Under the pieces are notes generated by a model that was not told where the DNA came from, ran no database searches, and saw nothing but the letters and a program-made list of their open reading frames with translations. This document shows positions 8,676-16,973 of a stretch of 64,000 nt of DNA, in pieces. How positions within the stretch are numbered: position 1 is the stretch's first letter; every line of letters begins with the position of its first letter. The stretch is taken from the NCBI GenBank assembly GCA_016803235.1, contig JADCLI010000018.1, positions 38,287 through 102,286 on the forward strand. The letters run 5' to 3'. Origin of the DNA: Pimelobacter simplex (lineage in GTDB: Bacteria > Actinomycetota > Actinomycetes > Propionibacteriales > Nocardioidaceae). Position numbers and translations under genes: made by a program.

Positions 8676-8709
8676 CTGTCAGACAGGACGTTCCTCACCT
8701 GTCAGACAT
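8676..8709. promoter_or_regulatory. Tandem GntR-type operator dyads upstream of the osmC operon
   Basis: CTGTCAGACAG at 8676-8686 is a perfect odd-centred palindrome. A second copy, CTGTCAGACAT, lies at 8699-8709, 23 bp away (about two helical turns). TGTC-N-GACA dyads are typical of GntR regulators. The encoded GntR at 6224 is the obvious candidate. Confidence 0.6.
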
Positions 8710-8779
8710 GTGTCAAGAGTCGTGGGCGCACCGGCGGGCCGGCTCGTCAGGACTCGACGAGCCGGGCGGTGGGTTGGGG

Positions 8780-9316
8780 TCAGGACTTGCCGTCGACCGG
8801 TACGACGCCCGCGCGGTGCCGCTGCGCCAGCTCGCCGTAGTAGGCGGCGTTGGTCTCGACCCAGAAGTGCGCGCCCGTGCCCTCGATCGGCCGCTTCGTC
8901 TCGGCGGGCGCCCCGGCGGCGAGCACGCCCTCGGGGATCTTGGTGCCCGGCGTGACGACCGCGCCGGCCGCGACGAGCGAGCCCGCCCCGATCGTGGCGT
9001 GGTCGAGGACCGTGCTGCCGTTGCCGAGCAGGGACTTCTCGCCCATGGTGTCGCCGTGGAACACGCAGCCGTGGGCCACGGTCGCGTTGGGGCCGATGTC
9101 GATGACGACGTCGGGGGCGCCGTGGACGACCGAGTTGTCCTGGATGTTCGAGCCCTCGCGCACGATGATCGTGCAGATGTCGGCGCGGAGCACCGCGCCG
9201 TACCAGACGCTCGCGCCCTTCTCGACGCGCACGTCGCCGATCAGCGTCGCGGTGGGCGCGACGAACGCCTCGGGGTGGACCTGGGGCCGCCGGCCCTCGA
9301 ACTCGTAGAGGAACAC
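8780..9316 (-). CDS. Gamma carbonic anhydrase family protein
   Basis: Left-handed beta-helix hexapeptide-repeat protein of 178 residues, the family length. It contains GDVRVEKGASVWYGAVLRAD, NIQDNSVVHG and NATVAHGCVFHGDTMGEKSLLGNGSTVL. Three His in these turns match the gamma-carbonic-anhydrase zinc-ligand pattern. Many bacterial members are cytoplasmic trimers, and not all have measurable hydratase activity. It is 16 bp downstream of the HxlR gene on the same strand. Confidence 0.85.
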   Translation of the reverse strand: MFLYEFEGRRPQVHPEAFVAPTATLIGDVRVEKGASVWYGAVLRADICTIIVREGSNIQDNSVVHGAPDVVIDIGPNATVAHGCVFHGDTMGEKSLLGNGSTVLDHATIGAGSLVAAGAVVTPGTKIPEGVLAAGAPAETKRPIEGTGAHFWVETNAAYYGELAQRHRAGVVPVDGKS

Positions 9317-9332
9317 GGCCCCACCGTAGGGG

Positions 9333-9821
9333 TCAGGCTCCGGCGCCCCGCAGCCGGTGCTCGGCGTCGCGCCACGGCTTGACCCAGGTCATGTCCTCCG
9401 GGCGCAGCGGCTCGCCGCAGGCGCTGCAGGTCTCCGCCCGCGTGGTCTCCTGTCCGCAGGCCTCGTGACGCAGCACCATGTGCGCGCCGCCTGCGGGCAG
9501 CCGGGTGTGCTTCTCGCCCCACAGTGCGAGCTGCTGGAGCAGGGGCAGCAGGTCGGCGGCGGCCTCGGTGGCGACGTAGCGCTGCCGGGTGCGCCCGTCG
9601 CGGACGTAGTCGACGGTGTCGAGCAGGCCCGCCTCGCGCATCGCCTTCAGCCGCCGGCTGAGCACCGCCTCGGAGATGCCGAGGTTGTCGCGCAGCTGCT
9701 CGAACCGGCCGTTGCCGTGGAGCACGTCGCGCACGATCAGCAGCAGCCACGGGTCGCCCAGGACGTCGAGGGAGCGGCGGACGGGGCAGTGGTCCGCCGA
9801 CCAGTCGGAGCGCAGGGCCAT
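9333..9821 (-). CDS. HxlR family transcriptional regulator
   Basis: MarR-like winged-helix regulator of 162 residues with the HxlR signature CPVRRSLDVLGDPWLLLIVRDVL near the N-terminus and ISEAVLSRRLKAMREAGLL as recognition region. A C-terminal extension contains HEACGQETTRAETCSACGEPL, a possible metal-binding cysteine knuckle. ATG at 9821 is chosen because it gives the canonical family N-terminus. It is divergent from an MFS transporter 45 bp away, its probable target. Confidence 0.85.
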   Translation of the reverse strand: MALRSDWSADHCPVRRSLDVLGDPWLLLIVRDVLHGNGRFEQLRDNLGISEAVLSRRLKAMREAGLLDTVDYVRDGRTRQRYVATEAAADLLPLLQQLALWGEKHTRLPAGGAHMVLRHEACGQETTRAETCSACGEPLRPEDMTWVKPWRDAEHRLRGAGA

Positions 9822-9866
9822 GCGTGCTAGCGTACCGGTCTGACTTCGCTCAAGAAAGCCTGCTCG

Positions 9867-11204
9867 ATGACGATCTCCGCACCACCGGCCACCCGCCGCC
9901 GCCTCCACCCCGCCTGGGTGGTGGCCGCCGTCGCCTTCCTCGCGCTGATCGGCGCCGCCGGCTTCCGCGCGGCCCCGGGTGCGCTGATGGTGCCGCTGCA
10001 CGACGAGTTCGGCTGGTCGACGAGCGTCATGTCGCTCGCGGTGAGCATCAACCTGGTCCTGTTCGGTCTGACCGCGCCGTTCGCCGCGGCGCTGATGGAC
10101 CGCTTCGGCCTGCGCCGGGTGGTCGCCGCGGCGCTCTCGCTGGTCGCCCTCGGGGCCGGCGGCAGCGTGCTGATGACGGCGTCCTGGCAGCTGGTCGTCT
10201 GCTGGGGCGTGCTGATCGGCCTCGGCACCGGCTCGATGGCCCTCGTCTTCGCCGCCACCATCGCGAACCGCTGGTTCGAGCAGCGGCGCGGCCTGGTCAT
10301 GGGCATCCTCACCGCCGGCTCCGCGACCGGGCAGCTGGTCTTCCTGCCGATCGTCGCGGCGCTGGCCGAGGGCGCAGGCTGGCGCCCGGCGTCACTCGTC
10401 ATCGCGGGCGCGGCGCTGGCCGTCGTACCCGTGGTGTGGCTGGTCGTCCGCGACCACCCCGAGGACCGCGGCGTCGCGCCGTACGGTGCCGCTCCGGACT
10501 GGACGGCCCCGCCCCGCCCCGCCGGCGGCGCGACCCGGCGCGCCGTCGAGGGACTCACGTACGCCGCCCGCCACCGCGCGTTCTGGGCGCTCGCCGGCGC
10601 CTTCGCGATCTGCGGCGCGACCACCAACGGCCTGATCGGCATCCACTTCATCCCGTCGGCCCACGACCACGGGATGTCCGCAACCACCGCCGCCGGCCTG
10701 CTCGCGGTGGTCGGCGTCTTCGACATCGTCGGCACCATCGCGTCCGGCTGGCTCACCGACCGCTTCGACCCACGGGCGCTGCTCGTCGCCTACTACCTGT
10801 TCCGCGGCCTCGGCCTGCTCCTGCTGCCCAGCCTGCTGGCCGACGCCGTGCACCCGAGCATGGTGCTGTTCATCGTGGTCTACGGCCTCGACTGGGTCGC
10901 GACCGTCCCACCCACGGCCGCCCTGTGCCGCGAGGTGTTCGGCGAGCGCGGCACCATCGTCTTCGGCTGGGTCTTCGCCTCCCACCAGCTCGGCGCGGCC
11001 GTGGCGGCTCTCGGCGCCGGCGTGATCCGCGACCAGCTCGGCACCTACACCTGGGCCTGGTGGGGCGGCGCCGCTCTGTGTGCCCTCGCCGCCGTCCTCT
11101 CCGTGGTCGTCGTCACGGCGAGGGCACCGGTCGTCGAGGAGGCCATCGGCCAACCGTCCGTAGGTGGATCCGACTTGGCTGCGTCACGAGACGCCGCGAG
11201 GTGA
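9867..11204 (+). CDS. MFS transporter
   Basis: Major facilitator of 445 residues with about 12 predicted membrane helices. The motif-A region FAAALMDRFGLRRVVAAAL is in the first half, with a repeat-like SGWLTDRFDPRALLV in the second. The overall pattern resembles monocarboxylate/oxalate-formate-type MFS proteins, but the substrate is unknown. It starts at ATG 9867, divergent from HxlR. Its stop codon lies inside the long inverted repeat at 11181-11258. Confidence 0.85.
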   Translation: MTISAPPATRRRLHPAWVVAAVAFLALIGAAGFRAAPGALMVPLHDEFGWSTSVMSLAVSINLVLFGLTAPFAAALMDRFGLRRVVAAALSLVALGAGGSVLMTASWQLVVCWGVLIGLGTGSMALVFAATIANRWFEQRRGLVMGILTAGSATGQLVFLPIVAALAEGAGWRPASLVIAGAALAVVPVVWLVVRDHPEDRGVAPYGAAPDWTAPPRPAGGATRRAVEGLTYAARHRAFWALAGAFAICGATTNGLIGIHFIPSAHDHGMSATTAAGLLAVVGVFDIVGTIASGWLTDRFDPRALLVAYYLFRGLGLLLLPSLLADAVHPSMVLFIVVYGLDWVATVPPTAALCREVFGERGTIVFGWVFASHQLGAAVAALGAGVIRDQLGTYTWAWWGGAALCALAAVLSVVVVTARAPVVEEAIGQPSVGGSDLAASRDAAR

Positions 11205-11258
11205 TGCCGGAACTGCCCACGGACAGCTCCGGCATCACCTCACCTGGTCTCGTGACGC
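11181..11258. repeat. 78-bp nested inverted repeat over the MFS stop codon
   Basis: The outer arms GCGTCACGAGAC (11181-11192) and GTCTCGTGACGC (11247-11258) are perfect complements. An inner 13-bp perfect stem pairs AGGTGATGCCGGA (11199-11211) with TCCGGCATCACCT (11228-11240). The MFS stop TGA is within the inner arm. It may act as a terminator or mRNA-end stabiliser, or may be a dispersed palindromic repeat. Confidence 0.8.
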
Positions 11259-11320
11259 GCCGGGACCTCGCTTGCTTCGCGGCGCGAGCTCACCGGCGCT
11301 CCTCGACCTGCTGACGCCTT

Positions 11321-11346
11321 CAGCGCCTTCGCAAGCTCAGGCGCTG
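11321..11346 (-). terminator. Hairpin at the end of the acyl-CoA carboxylase operon
   Basis: An 8-bp perfect stem (CAGCGCCT with AGGCGCTG) around a 10-nt loop. The arms flank the alpha-subunit stop codon at 11337-11339. There is no U-tract; actinobacterial terminators often lack one. Confidence 0.5.
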
Positions 11347-13124
11347 GCGTCCACGATCTCGCAGACGACCTCGCCGTTGCCGATGGTGGCGCCGACCTCG
11401 GCCGACAGGCCGGTGATGGTGCCGGCCTTGTGGGCCTTGAGCGGCTGCTCCATCTTCATCGCCTCGAGCACGACGACGACGTCGCCCTCCTCGACCGCCT
11501 GGCCCTCCTCGACCGCGACCTTGACGATCGTGCCCTGCATCGGCGAGGCGACCGAGTCGCCCGACGCCGCGGCACCGGCCTTCTTGCCGCCGGCGCGCTT
11601 CGGCTTCTTGGCGCCACCGGCGGCAGCGCCGCCACCGAGACCGCCCAGGCCGGCCGGGAGGACGACCTCGATCCGCTTGCCGCCGACCTCGACGACGACC
11701 TTCTGCTTCTCGCCGGCCTCCTCCGCCTCGCCGGCCACGCCGCCGTACGGCGTGATCTGGTTGTCGAAGTCGGTCTCGATCCAGGTCGTGTAGACGTCGA
11801 AGGAGCCCTCGCCCGACGGGTTCGAGGCGCCGACCCACGCGGGGTCGTTGACGATGACCTCGTGGAAGGTGATCGCGGTCGGCATGCCGTCGACCTCGAA
11901 CTCCGCCAGCGCCCGGCGCGAGCGCTCGATCGCCTGGGTGCGGCTGGAGCCGGTGATGATCAGCTTGGCGATCAGCGAGTCGAAGGCGCCGGGAACGGTC
12001 TCGCCGACCTCGTAGCCGCCGTCGACCCGGACGCCCGGGCCCTGCGGCGGGTTCCAGGCGGTCAGCGTGCCGGGAGCCGGCATGAAGTTGTTGCCGCCGT
12101 CCTCGGCGTTGATGCGGTACTCGATCGAGTGGCCGCGGATCTCCGGGTCGCCGTAGCCGAGCTCCTCGCCCGCCGCGATGCGGAACATCTCGCGGACCAG
12201 GTCGATGCCGGTGACCTCCTCGGACACGCAGTGCTCGACCTGGAGCCGGGTGTTGACCTCGAGGAAGGAGATGGTGCCGTCCGCGGCGACGAGGAACTCG
12301 CAGGTGCCGGCGCCGACATAGTTGGCCTCGCGCAGGATCGCCTTCGACGACTCGTAGAGGCGCGCGTTCTGCTCGTCGGTGAGGAACGGGGCGGGCGCCT
12401 CCTCGACCAGCTTCTGGTGACGGCGCTGCAGCGAGCAGTCGCGGGTCGAGACGACCACGACGTTGCCGTGCGAGTCGGCCAGGCACTGGGTCTCGACGTG
12501 GCGCGGCTTGTCGAGGAACTTCTCGACCAGGCACTCGCCGCGACCGAACGCGCCGATCGCCTCGCGGGTCGCGGACTCGAACAGCTCGGGGATCTCCTCG
12601 AGGGTGCGGGCGACCTTGAGGCCGCGACCGCCACCGCCGAAGACCGCCTTGATGGCGACCGGGAGGCCGTGCTCCTTGGCGAACGCGACGATCTCGTCGG
12701 CCGACTCGACCGGGTCCTTGAGGCCGGGGGCCAGCGGGGCGCCGGCGGCGAGGGCGATCTGCTTCGCCTTCGCCTTGTCGCCCAGGCCGTCGATCGCCTC
12801 GGGGGAGGGGCCGATCCAGATCAGGCCCGCGTCGAGCACGGCCTGCGCGAACGCGGCGTTCTCGGCGAGGAAGCCGTAGCCCGGGTGGACCGAGTCGGCG
12901 CCCGACTGCTTCGCGACGTCGATGATCTTGGCGATGTCGAGGTACGTCTCCGCGGGGGTCGCGCCGCCCAGGGAGTAGGCCTCGTCGGCCAGGCGCACGA
13001 ACAGCGCGTTGGCGTCCGGCTCGGCGTACACAGCGACCGAACCGATACCCGCGTCCTTGGCGGCACGGATGACACGCACCGCGATCTCGCCGCGGTTGGC
13101 GATCAGGACCTTCTTCAACGACAT
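11337..13124 (-). CDS. Acyl-CoA carboxylase alpha subunit (biotin carboxylase + biotin carboxyl carrier)
   Basis: Biotin-dependent carboxylase alpha chain of 595 residues. The biotin carboxylase domain occupies about residues 1-450, starting [21 protein letters not shown]. The ATP-grasp region contains [19 protein letters not shown] and [20 protein letters not shown]. The BCCP domain is at the C-terminus with biotinylation motif [10 protein letters not shown]. It carboxylates biotin for transfer by the beta subunit to propionyl- or acetyl-CoA. Size and domains match actinobacterial AccA/PccA. ATG at 13124 has a GGAAGG ribosome binding site. It is the last gene of the beta-epsilon-alpha operon. 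Confidence 0.93.
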   Translation of the reverse strand: MSLKKVLIANRGEIAVRVIRAAKDAGIGSVAVYAEPDANALFVRLADEAYSLGGATPAETYLDIAKIIDVAKQSGADSVHPGYGFLAENAAFAQAVLDAGLIWIGPSPEAIDGLGDKAKAKQIALAAGAPLAPGLKDPVESADEIVAFAKEHGLPVAIKAVFGGGGRGLKVARTLEEIPELFESATREAIGAFGRGECLVEKFLDKPRHVETQCLADSHGNVVVVSTRDCSLQRRHQKLVEEAPAPFLTDEQNARLYESSKAILREANYVGAGTCEFLVAADGTISFLEVNTRLQVEHCVSEEVTGIDLVREMFRIAAGEELGYGDPEIRGHSIEYRINAEDGGNNFMPAPGTLTAWNPPQGPGVRVDGGYEVGETVPGAFDSLIAKLIITGSSRTQAIERSRRALAEFEVDGMPTAITFHEVIVNDPAWVGASNPSGEGSFDVYTTWIETDFDNQITPYGGVAGEAEEAGEKQKVVVEVGGKRIEVVLPAGLGGLGGGAAAGGAKKPKRAGGKKAGAAASGDSVASPMQGTIVKVAVEEGQAVEEGDVVVVLEAMKMEQPLKAHKAGTITGLSAEVGATIGNGEVVCEIVDASA

Positions 13125-13140
13125 GGTGTGGCCTTCCAGT

Positions 13141-13398
13141 TCAGCGGGGCAGGGCGCTGGCGCGCCAGGCGCCGCGTCCGGGGTTCGGGTGGGAGCTGGC
13201 GGTACGACGCAGGCGGCGGGCCGGGTTGGTCCACTCCGAGCGTGGTGCCTCGGGCGCCGTGGCGCCACCGCCGAGGGCGGAGAGCACGGCGACGATCGCG
13301 GCGACCTCCTCCGGCGTGGTGCCCGGGGTGACGACGCGCAGCAGGGGCGCGGCGGGCGCCACGGTCTCCTGCTCGGTCACGGTCTCGACGGCGGTCAC
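13141..13398 (-). CDS. accE: Acyl-CoA carboxylase epsilon subunit
   Basis: Small protein of 85 residues matching the actinobacteria-specific epsilon subunit, which binds the beta hexamer and raises activity. Family features are [22 protein letters not shown] in the first half and a Trp/Arg-rich end ([10 protein letters not shown] ... [10 protein letters not shown]). It overlaps the beta-subunit stop by 4 bp and is followed 16 bp later by the alpha subunit, so all three are one operon. Confidence 0.9.
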   Translation of the reverse strand: MTAVETVTEQETVAPAAPLLRVVTPGTTPEEVAAIVAVLSALGGGATAPEAPRSEWTNPARRLRRTASSHPNPGRGAWRASALPR

Positions 13399-14981
13399 AG
13401 CGGGATGTTCCCGTGCTTCTTGGGCGGCAGCACCTCGCGCTTGTTGCGCAGCAGGCGCAGCGCCTTGACCACCTCGGCGCGGGTGTCCGACGGCTTGATG
13501 ACGCCGTCGATGTAGCCGCGCTCGGCCGCGATGTACGGGTTGGCCAGCGTGGTCTCGTACTCGTCGATCAGCTCGGCGCGCTTCGCCTCGACGTCACCGC
13601 CCGCGGCCTCGAGCTCGGCGAGGGTACGGCGGTGCACGATGTTCGCCGCGCCCTGCGCGCCCATCACCGCGATCTGGCCGGTCGGCCACGACAGGTTGAT
13701 GTCGGCGCCGAGGTGCTTGGACCCCATGACGTCGTACGCGCCGCCGTAGGCCTTGCGGGTGATGATCGTGACCAGCGGGACGGTCGCCTCGGCGTAGGCG
13801 TAGATCAGCTTGGCGCCACGGCGGATGATGCCGAGGTGCTCCTGGTCGACGCCGGGCAGGAAGCCGGGGACGTCGACGAAGGTCAGCACCGGGATGTTGA
13901 AGGCGTCGCAGAACCGCACGAACCGGGCGGCCTTCTCGGACGCGTCGATGTCGAGCGTGCCGGCGAACTGCATCGGCTGGTTGGCGACGACTCCGACCGA
14001 GCGGCCCTCGACCCGGCCGTAGCCGACGATGATGTTGGGCGCGAACAGCGGCTGCACCTCGAGGAAGTCGCCGTCGTCGACGATCGTCGTGATGACGTCG
14101 TGCATGTCGTAGGGCTGGTTCGGGGAGTCGGGGATCAGCGTGTCGAGGGCGATGTCCTCGGCCGTCGGCTCGAGGTCGGCCGCCTCGTCGTAGGCCGGCG
14201 CCTCGTCGAGGTTGTTCTGCGGCAGGAAGGCCAGCAGCGCCTTGACGTACTCGAAGGCGTCCTCCTCGTCGGAGGCCATGTAGTGCGCGTTGCCCGACTT
14301 GGTGTTGTGGGCCCGGGCGCCGCCGAGGTCCTCCATCGAGACGTCCTCGCCGGTGACGGTCTTGATCACGTCGGGGCCGGTGATGAACATCGCCGAGGTC
14401 TGGTCGACCATGATCGTGAAGTCGGTGACCGCGGGGGAGTAGACGTGGCCGCCCGCGCAGTTGCCCATGATCATCGAGATCTGCGGGATGACGCCGGAGG
14501 CGTGCACGTTGCGCTTGAAGATCTCGCCGTACAGGCCGAGCGAGACGACGCCCTCCTGGATGCGGGCGCCGGCGCCCTCGTTGATGCCGATGATCGGGCA
14601 GCCGGACTTGATCGCGAGGTCCATGACCTTGGTGATCTTCTCGCCGTAGACCTCGCCGAGCGAGCCGCCGAAGACGGTGAAGTCCTGGGAGAACACGCAC
14701 ACCTGGCGACCGTCGACCGTGCCGTAGCCGGTGATGACGCCGTCGCCGTACGGGCGGGTCTTCTCGAGGCCGAAGGCCGTGGAGCGGTGGCGGGCGAACT
14801 CGTCGAGCTCGACGAAGGAGCCCTCGTCGAAGAGCAGCTCGATGCGCTCGCGGGCGGTCTTGCGTCCCTTGGCGTGCTGCTTCTCCTGCGCCTTGGCGGC
14901 GGGAGCGTGCACGGCCTCGTCGGTGCGGCGGTCGAGGTCCGCCAGCTTGCCCGCCGTCGTGTGCAGGTCGATCTCGGTCAT
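13395..14981 (-). CDS. pccB: Acyl-CoA carboxylase beta subunit, propionyl-CoA-type
   Basis: Carboxyltransferase of 528 residues that moves CO2 from biotin to acyl-CoA. Two crotonase-fold halves are visible: [21 protein letters not shown] and [19 protein letters not shown] in the N-half, and [24 protein letters not shown] and [19 protein letters not shown] in the C-half. Asp in GGAYDVM is the position linked to propionyl-CoA preference in actinobacterial PccB/AccD5; acetyl-CoA-preferring forms usually carry Ile. ATG at 14981 is chosen as the conserved start. It is the first gene of the operon and faces a TetR gene across a dyad operator. Confidence 0.9.
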   Translation of the reverse strand: MTEIDLHTTAGKLADLDRRTDEAVHAPAAKAQEKQHAKGRKTARERIELLFDEGSFVELDEFARHRSTAFGLEKTRPYGDGVITGYGTVDGRQVCVFSQDFTVFGGSLGEVYGEKITKVMDLAIKSGCPIIGINEGAGARIQEGVVSLGLYGEIFKRNVHASGVIPQISMIMGNCAGGHVYSPAVTDFTIMVDQTSAMFITGPDVIKTVTGEDVSMEDLGGARAHNTKSGNAHYMASDEEDAFEYVKALLAFLPQNNLDEAPAYDEAADLEPTAEDIALDTLIPDSPNQPYDMHDVITTIVDDGDFLEVQPLFAPNIIVGYGRVEGRSVGVVANQPMQFAGTLDIDASEKAARFVRFCDAFNIPVLTFVDVPGFLPGVDQEHLGIIRRGAKLIYAYAEATVPLVTIITRKAYGGAYDVMGSKHLGADINLSWPTGQIAVMGAQGAANIVHRRTLAELEAAGGDVEAKRAELIDEYETTLANPYIAAERGYIDGVIKPSDTRAEVVKALRLLRNKREVLPPKKHGNIPL

Positions 14982-14989
14982 GAAACTGA

Positions 14990-15006
14990 GTATCATCCAT
15001 TGATAC
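14990..15006. promoter_or_regulatory. Dyad operator between the carboxylase operon and its divergent TetR
   Basis: Perfect inverted repeat GTATCA-TCCAT-TGATAC, with weaker symmetry outward (ACTGA/TGGAGT). It lies 9 bp upstream of the beta-subunit ATG and 25 bp upstream of the TetR GTG. This is the expected site for an autoregulating TetR that also represses the carboxylase genes. Confidence 0.7.
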
Positions 15007-15030
15007 TGGAGTTCACAAGGGGGGTGGGGT

Positions 15031-15708
15031 GTGACGCAATCGCGTGAGGACGACCGGCGCGGCCGGACCGCTGCCGCGGCGATCGTCGACGCCGCCTTCC
15101 GGCTGTTCAACGAGTTCGGGTACGACGCCACCAGCGTCGACGACATCGCCGCCGCCGCGGGCGTGAGCCGCAGCTCCTTCTTCCGGCTCTTCGGGTCGAA
15201 GGAGATGGTGATCTTCCCCGACCACGACGCGATCCTCGCCGCGGTCGAGGAGCGGCTCGCCGCCTCCACCCAGAAGAGCGCCATCCTCGCGGTCTCCGAC
15301 GCCGTGCGGGTCGTGCTCTTCCACTACATCGCCGAAGGCCCGCTGGCCCGGCGCCGCTACCAGCTGACCTCCACCGTCCCGGCCCTGCGCGAGCGCGAGC
15401 TGATCAGTGGCTCGCGCTACCAGCAGCTGTTCCGGCAGTACATCAGCGCCTGGGGCGACGGCACCGAGGAGTCCGAGCGCCGGGGCGAGCTGATGGCGGC
15501 CGCCGTCGTCGCCGCCCACAACCGGGTGCTGCGCCGCTGGCTGCGCGAGGAGTGCGAGGACCCGCACGTGGAGATCGACGAGGCGATGGCACAGGTCAAC
15601 GCTCTCTTCGCACCGCCCGCGACCCCGCCGGCCGGGCCCGGGGCGATCGTCGTCGTCCGCACCGACCAGGACCTCGCGACGCTCGCGGAGCAGCTCCGGT
15701 CGCTCTGA
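15031..15708 (+). CDS. TetR family regulator, probable controller of the carboxylase operon
   Basis: TetR protein of 225 residues. The HTH is at about residues 15-60 ([42 protein letters not shown] in outline), followed by a helical ligand domain. The start is GTG at 15031, preceded by a G-rich stretch. Divergence from the beta-epsilon-alpha carboxylase operon and the intervening dyad suggest a role like AccR of Streptomyces, a TetR repressor that balances short-chain acyl-CoA pools. The correspondence is by context, not by alignment. Confidence 0.85.
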   Translation: MTQSREDDRRGRTAAAAIVDAAFRLFNEFGYDATSVDDIAAAAGVSRSSFFRLFGSKEMVIFPDHDAILAAVEERLAASTQKSAILAVSDAVRVVLFHYIAEGPLARRRYQLTSTVPALRERELISGSRYQQLFRQYISAWGDGTEESERRGELMAAAVVAAHNRVLRRWLREECEDPHVEIDEAMAQVNALFAPPATPPAGPGAIVVVRTDQDLATLAEQLRSL

Positions 15709-15755
15709 TCGGCCCGGACCGGCTGCCGCGACGCCGCCGGGGTACCGCTGCACCC

Positions 15756-16187
15756 ATGCCGAGCGTCGAGCGTGTCGTCACCGTGGCCCGTCCCCTCGAG
15801 AAGGTCTGGGACTACCTGACCGACTTCACCACCACCGAGGAGTGGGACCCGCCCACCGTCACGACGGTGCGCACGTCGGGCGACGGCGGCGTCGGTACGA
15901 CGTACCGCAACATCTCCACCTTCCTCGGGCACGACACCGAGGTGGAGTACCAGGTCGTCGCGTGCGTGCCGCACCAGCTGTTCGAGCTGACGGGGTGGGC
16001 CACGGGTGTCGACCTGCGCGACACCATCCGCTTCGAGGAGGCGGACGGAGAGACGACCGTGAGCTACCGCTCCACGATCACGCCGCACGGCGTCGGCAAG
16101 CTCGCCGCCCCGGTCGTCAAGGGCGGCCTCGAGCTGCTCGGCACGAGGGTCGCCGCGAAGCTCGAGGAGCGCCTGCTCCTCCTCTAG
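15756..16187 (+). CDS. SRPBCC (START/Bet v1-like) family protein
   Basis: Protein of 143 residues with the polyketide-cyclase-like SRPBCC pattern. It has ERVVTVARPLEKVWDYLTDFTTTEEWDPP at the N-terminus, a beta-rich centre and a long C-terminal helix (VGKLAAPVVKGGLELLGTRVAAKLEERLL). It likely binds a hydrophobic ligand. It lies 47 bp after the TetR gene and overlaps the convergent PAP2 gene by 4 bp. Confidence 0.75.
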   Translation: MPSVERVVTVARPLEKVWDYLTDFTTTEEWDPPTVTTVRTSGDGGVGTTYRNISTFLGHDTEVEYQVVACVPHQLFELTGWATGVDLRDTIRFEEADGETTVSYRSTITPHGVGKLAAPVVKGGLELLGTRVAAKLEERLLLL

Positions 16188-16786
16188 CCGATCTCAGGTC
16201 GTCGCGGGCCACCGGCGTCGACCACGGTCGCGAGCCCCGCGCCGACCGCGACGCCCAGTGCCGCGCCCGCCGCCACGTCCCCGGGCCAGTGCGCGCCCTG
16301 GTGCACCCGCACGTACGACGTCAGCACGGTGCCCAGCGCCCCGGCGGTGCCGAGCGTGCGCGATCCGGTGCCGCGCGCCAGGAGGTACGCCGCCGCTGCC
16401 GCGATCGCCGCGTGGCCCGACGGCTGGGCAGGACCCTCGGTCGGGGCGTCGTCGCGCAGCACGGTCGCGACGACGGCGACCGGCCGCGGCCGGCGGAGGA
16501 CCTTCTTCGTGGCGACCTCGGCACCCTTCTCCACCGGCAGCGCGACCAGGGCCGCGGCTGCCCACGCCCGGCGCCCCCGGGCGGCCAGCACGGCAGCGGT
16601 CGCCGGCAACGCCCAGGGTGTCCCGAGCTGCTGCGGCAGCCGCAGCCACCGCCGGTCCGGTGCATCGTTGACCGCCCGGAACGCCCGGGCCTCGACCCGC
16701 CGGGGCCGGTCCCGGTGCCGGCGGCAGAGCGCCATGTAGCCGCCCGCGGCCACGGCGGCCACCAGCGGGTCGGTGGGTCGTCCCAT
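16184..16786 (-). CDS. PAP2 family phosphatase, membrane-associated
   Basis: Phosphatidic-acid phosphatase type 2 protein of 200 residues. The three catalytic motifs are visible: KKVLRRPRP (K-x6-RP), PSGH, and RVHQGAHWPGD (R-x5-H-x3-D). Hydrophobic helices separate them. The substrate is probably a lipid or polyprenyl phosphate at the membrane. The start is the ATG at 16784-16786, giving a compact N-terminus without artificial extension. Confidence 0.82.
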   Translation of the reverse strand: MGRPTDPLVAAVAAGGYMALCRRHRDRPRRVEARAFRAVNDAPDRRWLRLPQQLGTPWALPATAAVLAARGRRAWAAAALVALPVEKGAEVATKKVLRRPRPVAVVATVLRDDAPTEGPAQPSGHAAIAAAAAYLLARGTGSRTLGTAGALGTVLTSYVRVHQGAHWPGDVAAGAALGVAVGAGLATVVDAGGPRRPEIG

Positions 16787-16973
16787 GCAGGTCGCTCCTC
16801 GTGCGCGGTCCGGTCCGGCTGCGGTACCCGGGTGCGGGCCGACGAGTCGCCACAGTGCAACAGCTCCGGTCGTGCGGAAACTCGGCCGCCGATCCTCTCG
16901 CCAAGCAGTGCTCCGGGAGGACAGGATGTGGCCCGGCGCACATCCGCGCCCTTCCTCTCGGAAAGGTTGATCC

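Noticed and set aside
8189-8698. Extension of the amidohydrolase upstream of 8188
   Set aside because: It would overlap the entire OsmC gene in another frame; ATG 8188 gives the conserved N-terminus and a 4-bp overlap.
12062-12634. Open frame inside the carboxylase alpha gene (another minus-strand frame)
   Set aside because: Ser/Arg-rich low-complexity translation with no domain; it is a shadow of the real biotin carboxylase.
14982-15284. Extension of the carboxylase beta subunit upstream of 14981
   Set aside because: It would cross the TetR dyad and run antisense into the TetR gene; the conserved beta-subunit start is at 14981.
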